A stretch of 45,428 nt of DNA from Aneurinibacillus danicus (GTDB taxonomy: Bacteria > Bacillota > Bacilli > Aneurinibacillales > Aneurinibacillaceae): positions 1 to 45,428 of the forward strand of contig NZ_BJXX01000120.1 of assembly GCF_007991215.1 (NCBI RefSeq). Direction: 5' to 3'. A model generated the notes under the pieces. The model ran no database searches, had not been told where the DNA came from, and was given only the letters and a program-made list of their open reading frames with translations. The position numbers were made by a program, and so were the translations under genes. The stretch's first letter is position 1; every line of letters begins with the position of its first letter. Shown here piece after piece: positions 43,865-45,428 of the stretch.

Positions 43865-44980
43865 TTAACGTTTTTTTCGCTTGCTGCGTTCAAGCAACTC
43901 GACAGCCAGGTGGCTGCTTTTCTCCGCTTCATGTACGAGTGCGCCGATATTACGCCGAATCTTTTCACGGGTGCCAGGCAAATCGTTTAGCACCGGTTCC
44001 ACATTAGCCAGAAGCGATTCATAGCGTAAATCTTTAATATGTCCGGCGGATCTCATGCCGAGGCGCTGCACAAAACGATCCATCTTCGGATCATAGGAGA
44101 TGCCGGCGAATGGAATGCTCATCACTGCCGCCAGAATAACGGAATGGAGCCGCATGCCCAGCACAAATTGGGACGCGCCGATAAAGCTGAATATTTGCTT
44201 AAAATTCATTTTCTCTTCGATGACGACGGCCCCCGGTTCCTTCATTTGCTTGATGATATCGAGCGAAGGGGCGAGGTCGGCCGGATTCTGCATAGGCAGG
44301 AAAAATATTTCCCATCCTTGACGCAGCGCTTCATCCGCAAATTGGGCAATGACAGCCTTGTAATCTTGTTCATTTTTCCACGCACGCACCGAGATAGCCA
44401 TGACAGGTTTGGTTGAACCCGGTTTATACTTGCGAATGATGCTCTGACCGAATGAAATATCAACCTGATTCGGATTAATCGTCACTGCCGGGTCGGCCGT
44501 TACGTAAATGGGCGCTTGATGAACGCCTAATGATTTCAAATCCTCGCCTGATTGCTCGTCACGTACAGTAATAACGTCGACACGGTTAACGATCATGCGG
44601 ATAAGCTGTTTGCTGATCGATTTGCTAATAGGTCCAATGCCTTGAGCATAGAAAATTACGGGTTTACCAAGCATTTTGGCCATCATGACGATGCCAAGAT
44701 AGTAGATTACGCTGCGCGGGCTTGTCGCATCCTGAAGCAGGCTGCCGCCTCCCATGACAAGAAGGTCGGATTTTTGCAGTTGATTGACGATGGAACTCAT
44801 CCGCCAGCGGTTAAATGCCGGAATGCCGAATAGGGCCTGTGTTTCGGCGGGCGTATTCGATAAAACGGCGAGCTCTGCGTCCGGTATATGTTTGGTAAGT
44901 GAAGAGATGATTCCGTACAGCACCGTGTCGTCCCCGGCGTTGTCGAATCCGTAGTACCCTGAGATCAGTATTCTTGCCAT
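43865..44980 (-). CDS. csaB: polysaccharide pyruvyltransferase CsaB
   Basis: A 371-residue enzyme that adds a ketal-linked pyruvate to cell-wall polysaccharide, the modification recognised by S-layer homology (SLH) domains. The family start ILISGYYGFDNAGDDTVLYG (4-23), the LLVMGGGSLLQDATSPRS loop near 73 and FYAQGIGPISKSISK near 110 are clear, and the second half contains the PS_pyruv_trans motifs around SQFVLGMRLHSVI near 270. An extended -10 promoter lies upstream. Its presence at the end of the polysaccharide block suggests that the polymer made here is pyruvylated and may anchor S-layer proteins. Confidence 0.93.
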   Translation of the reverse strand: MARILISGYYGFDNAGDDTVLYGIISSLTKHIPDAELAVLSNTPAETQALFGIPAFNRWRMSSIVNQLQKSDLLVMGGGSLLQDATSPRSVIYYLGIVMMAKMLGKPVIFYAQGIGPISKSISKQLIRMIVNRVDVITVRDEQSGEDLKSLGVHQAPIYVTADPAVTINPNQVDISFGQSIIRKYKPGSTKPVMAISVRAWKNEQDYKAVIAQFADEALRQGWEIFFLPMQNPADLAPSLDIIKQMKEPGAVVIEEKMNFKQIFSFIGASQFVLGMRLHSVILAAVMSIPFAGISYDPKMDRFVQRLGMRSAGHIKDLRYESLLANVEPVLNDLPGTREKIRRNIGALVHEAEKSSHLAVELLERSKRKKR

Positions 44981-45023
44981 GAAAGCGACCTTCTTTCAAA
45001 CCGAACTAAAACATGTACACTTT

Positions 45024-45032
45024 AGTATAGCA
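45024..45032 (-). promoter_or_regulatory. extended -10 promoter of csaB
   Basis: On the minus strand TGCTATACT, with a poor -35 (TTTCTT) 17 bases upstream. Confidence 0.6.
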
Positions 45033-45110
45033 GGTTGCCATTAAGAAAGAAAGTTGTTACCTCTATAGGGAAATTTACGAAGAGCCTGCATATCAATCTA
45101 TCGGTGTGTT

Positions 45111-45154
45111 TACATATTTGTATAGATTTAAAAAGGTGTTTTTACAAATTTGTA
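45111..45154 (+). promoter_or_regulatory. pair of upstream palindromes, probable activator sites
   Basis: TACATATTTGTA (45111-45122) and TACAAATTTGTA (45143-45154) are near-identical palindromes, each followed by TA, with centres 32 bases apart (about three helical turns). They lie 64-108 bases upstream of the -24 box, the normal position for an enhancer-binding activator. Confidence 0.7.
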
Positions 45155-45217
45155 TATATATTTACAGTTATTTGACGATTTCTTATTCAGAAAATCAAAA
45201 AGAAAGCGGATGCAAAA

Positions 45218-45234
45218 TTGGCACACACTTTGCA
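45218..45234 (+). promoter_or_regulatory. sigma-54 (SigL) promoter of the rocA-like gene
   Basis: TTGGCAC-ACACT-TTGCA matches the -24/-12 consensus fully, with invariant GG at 45220-45221 and GC at 45232-45233. Transcription should begin near 45245. Confidence 0.88.
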
Positions 45235-45317
45235 ATGTAAAAATAGCAGTGCGGAACATCCATCATTTTATTATAGAATGATACACCAACGATATGAACT
45301 TTAAGGAGGAATGTAAT

Positions 45318-45428
45318 GTGATTCCATATCGTCCAGAACCGTTTACCAACTTTGCCGAGGAACAAAATATGAAAGCGATTAACGAGGCGCTTGAGAAGGT
45401 GTCCGCGGAGCTGGGCCGCGACTATCCG
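45318..45428 (+). CDS. rocA: start of a 1-pyrroline-5-carboxylate dehydrogenase (RocA/PutC type), truncated by the window
   Basis: The first 37 codons only. The beginning, IPYRPEPFTNFAEEQNMK then LEKVSAELGRDYP, matches the N-terminus of the aldehyde dehydrogenases RocA and PutC, which oxidise glutamate-semialdehyde to glutamate in arginine, ornithine or proline breakdown. The catalytic part lies outside the window. It starts with GTG after AAGGAGGA. The sigma-54 promoter and upstream palindromes fit RocA, which is controlled by SigL and the activator RocR in Bacillus subtilis. Confidence 0.85.
   Translation, partial: MIPYRPEPFTNFAEEQNMKAINEALEKVSAELGRDYP

Larger units (their letters stand above)
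44981..45317. other. divergent regulatory gap between csaB and the rocA-like gene
   Basis: This 337-base gap holds the csaB promoter, two upstream palindromes and a -24/-12 promoter. No further open frame with a good start was seen. Confidence 0.85.

Noticed and set aside
45201-45214. AGAAAGCGGATGCA as a catabolite-repression (cre) site just upstream of the -24 box
   Set aside because: Two mismatches at positions that matter for CcpA sites; too weak to list without a genome-wide score.

Overview
The window reads as a chromosomal segment of a spore-forming Gram-positive bacterium of the order Bacillales. A Paenibacillaceae-type genome such as Aneurinibacillus or Brevibacillus fits best, but this is inference. 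The grounds are an sspI spore-protein gene, T-box and purine riboswitch leaders, strong AAGGAGG-type ribosome binding sites with some GTG/TTG starts, a csaB-type cell-wall pyruvyltransferase, and gene orders that follow the Bacillus subtilis yuiA-yuiE, ilv-leu, ysdB/ysdC, ysgA-pheST-zapA-yshB-mutS2-yshE and yisU/yisV neighbourhoods. No tRNA, rRNA, CRISPR array, insertion sequence or phage gene was seen.

Layout. 1-3.7 kb: yuiA, yuiB, yuiC, yuiD and leucyl aminopeptidase. 3.7-6.0 kb: xpt-pbuX purine salvage operon behind a guanine-class purine riboswitch. 6.0-12.5 kb: branched-chain amino acid operon ilvB-ilvN-ilvC-leuA-leuB behind a sigma-A promoter and a leucine (CUC) T-box; leuC and leuD are absent. 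12.5-19.6 kb: ysdB, a B12-binding radical SAM protein, small membrane proteins, an M42 peptidase, sspI, a KtrC-like RCK protein, a TrmH-type methyltransferase and a DUF2225 protein. 19.7-23.7 kb: pheS-pheT behind a phenylalanine (UUC) T-box. 24.0-30.5 kb: zapA, cvpA, a divergent LysR regulator/YjeH-type exporter pair, mutS2, a DUF350 protein and a 28-residue membrane protein missed by length cut-offs. 30.6-45.0 kb: a nucleotide-sugar dehydrogenase, three glycosyltransferases, an O-antigen-ligase/polymerase, two DUF4330 proteins, a MurJ-type flippase, a sugar epimerase and CsaB. This looks like a locus for a secreted or wall-linked (pyruvylated) polysaccharide, interrupted by a LysE exporter/MocR regulator pair. 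45.1-45.4 kb: a -24/-12 sigma-54 promoter with two upstream palindromes, driving the first codons of a RocA/PutC-type dehydrogenase.

How the parts work together. The biosynthetic operons are controlled by RNA sensors of their own products: guanine for xpt-pbuX, uncharged tRNA-Leu for ilv-leu, uncharged tRNA-Phe for pheST. The polysaccharide block supplies activated sugar (dehydrogenase, epimerase), transfers (glycosyltransferases), flipping (MurJ-like), polymerisation or ligation (O-antigen ligase) and pyruvylation (CsaB). The signals least explained by known families are a roughly 110-125 bp hairpin repeat present three times (two copies flank pheST), the 28-residue membrane peptide gene, a tandem DUF4330 pair in the polysaccharide operon, a C9/G6 tract at the start of a glycosyltransferase, and a perfect 16-bp hairpin that buries a ribosome binding site.
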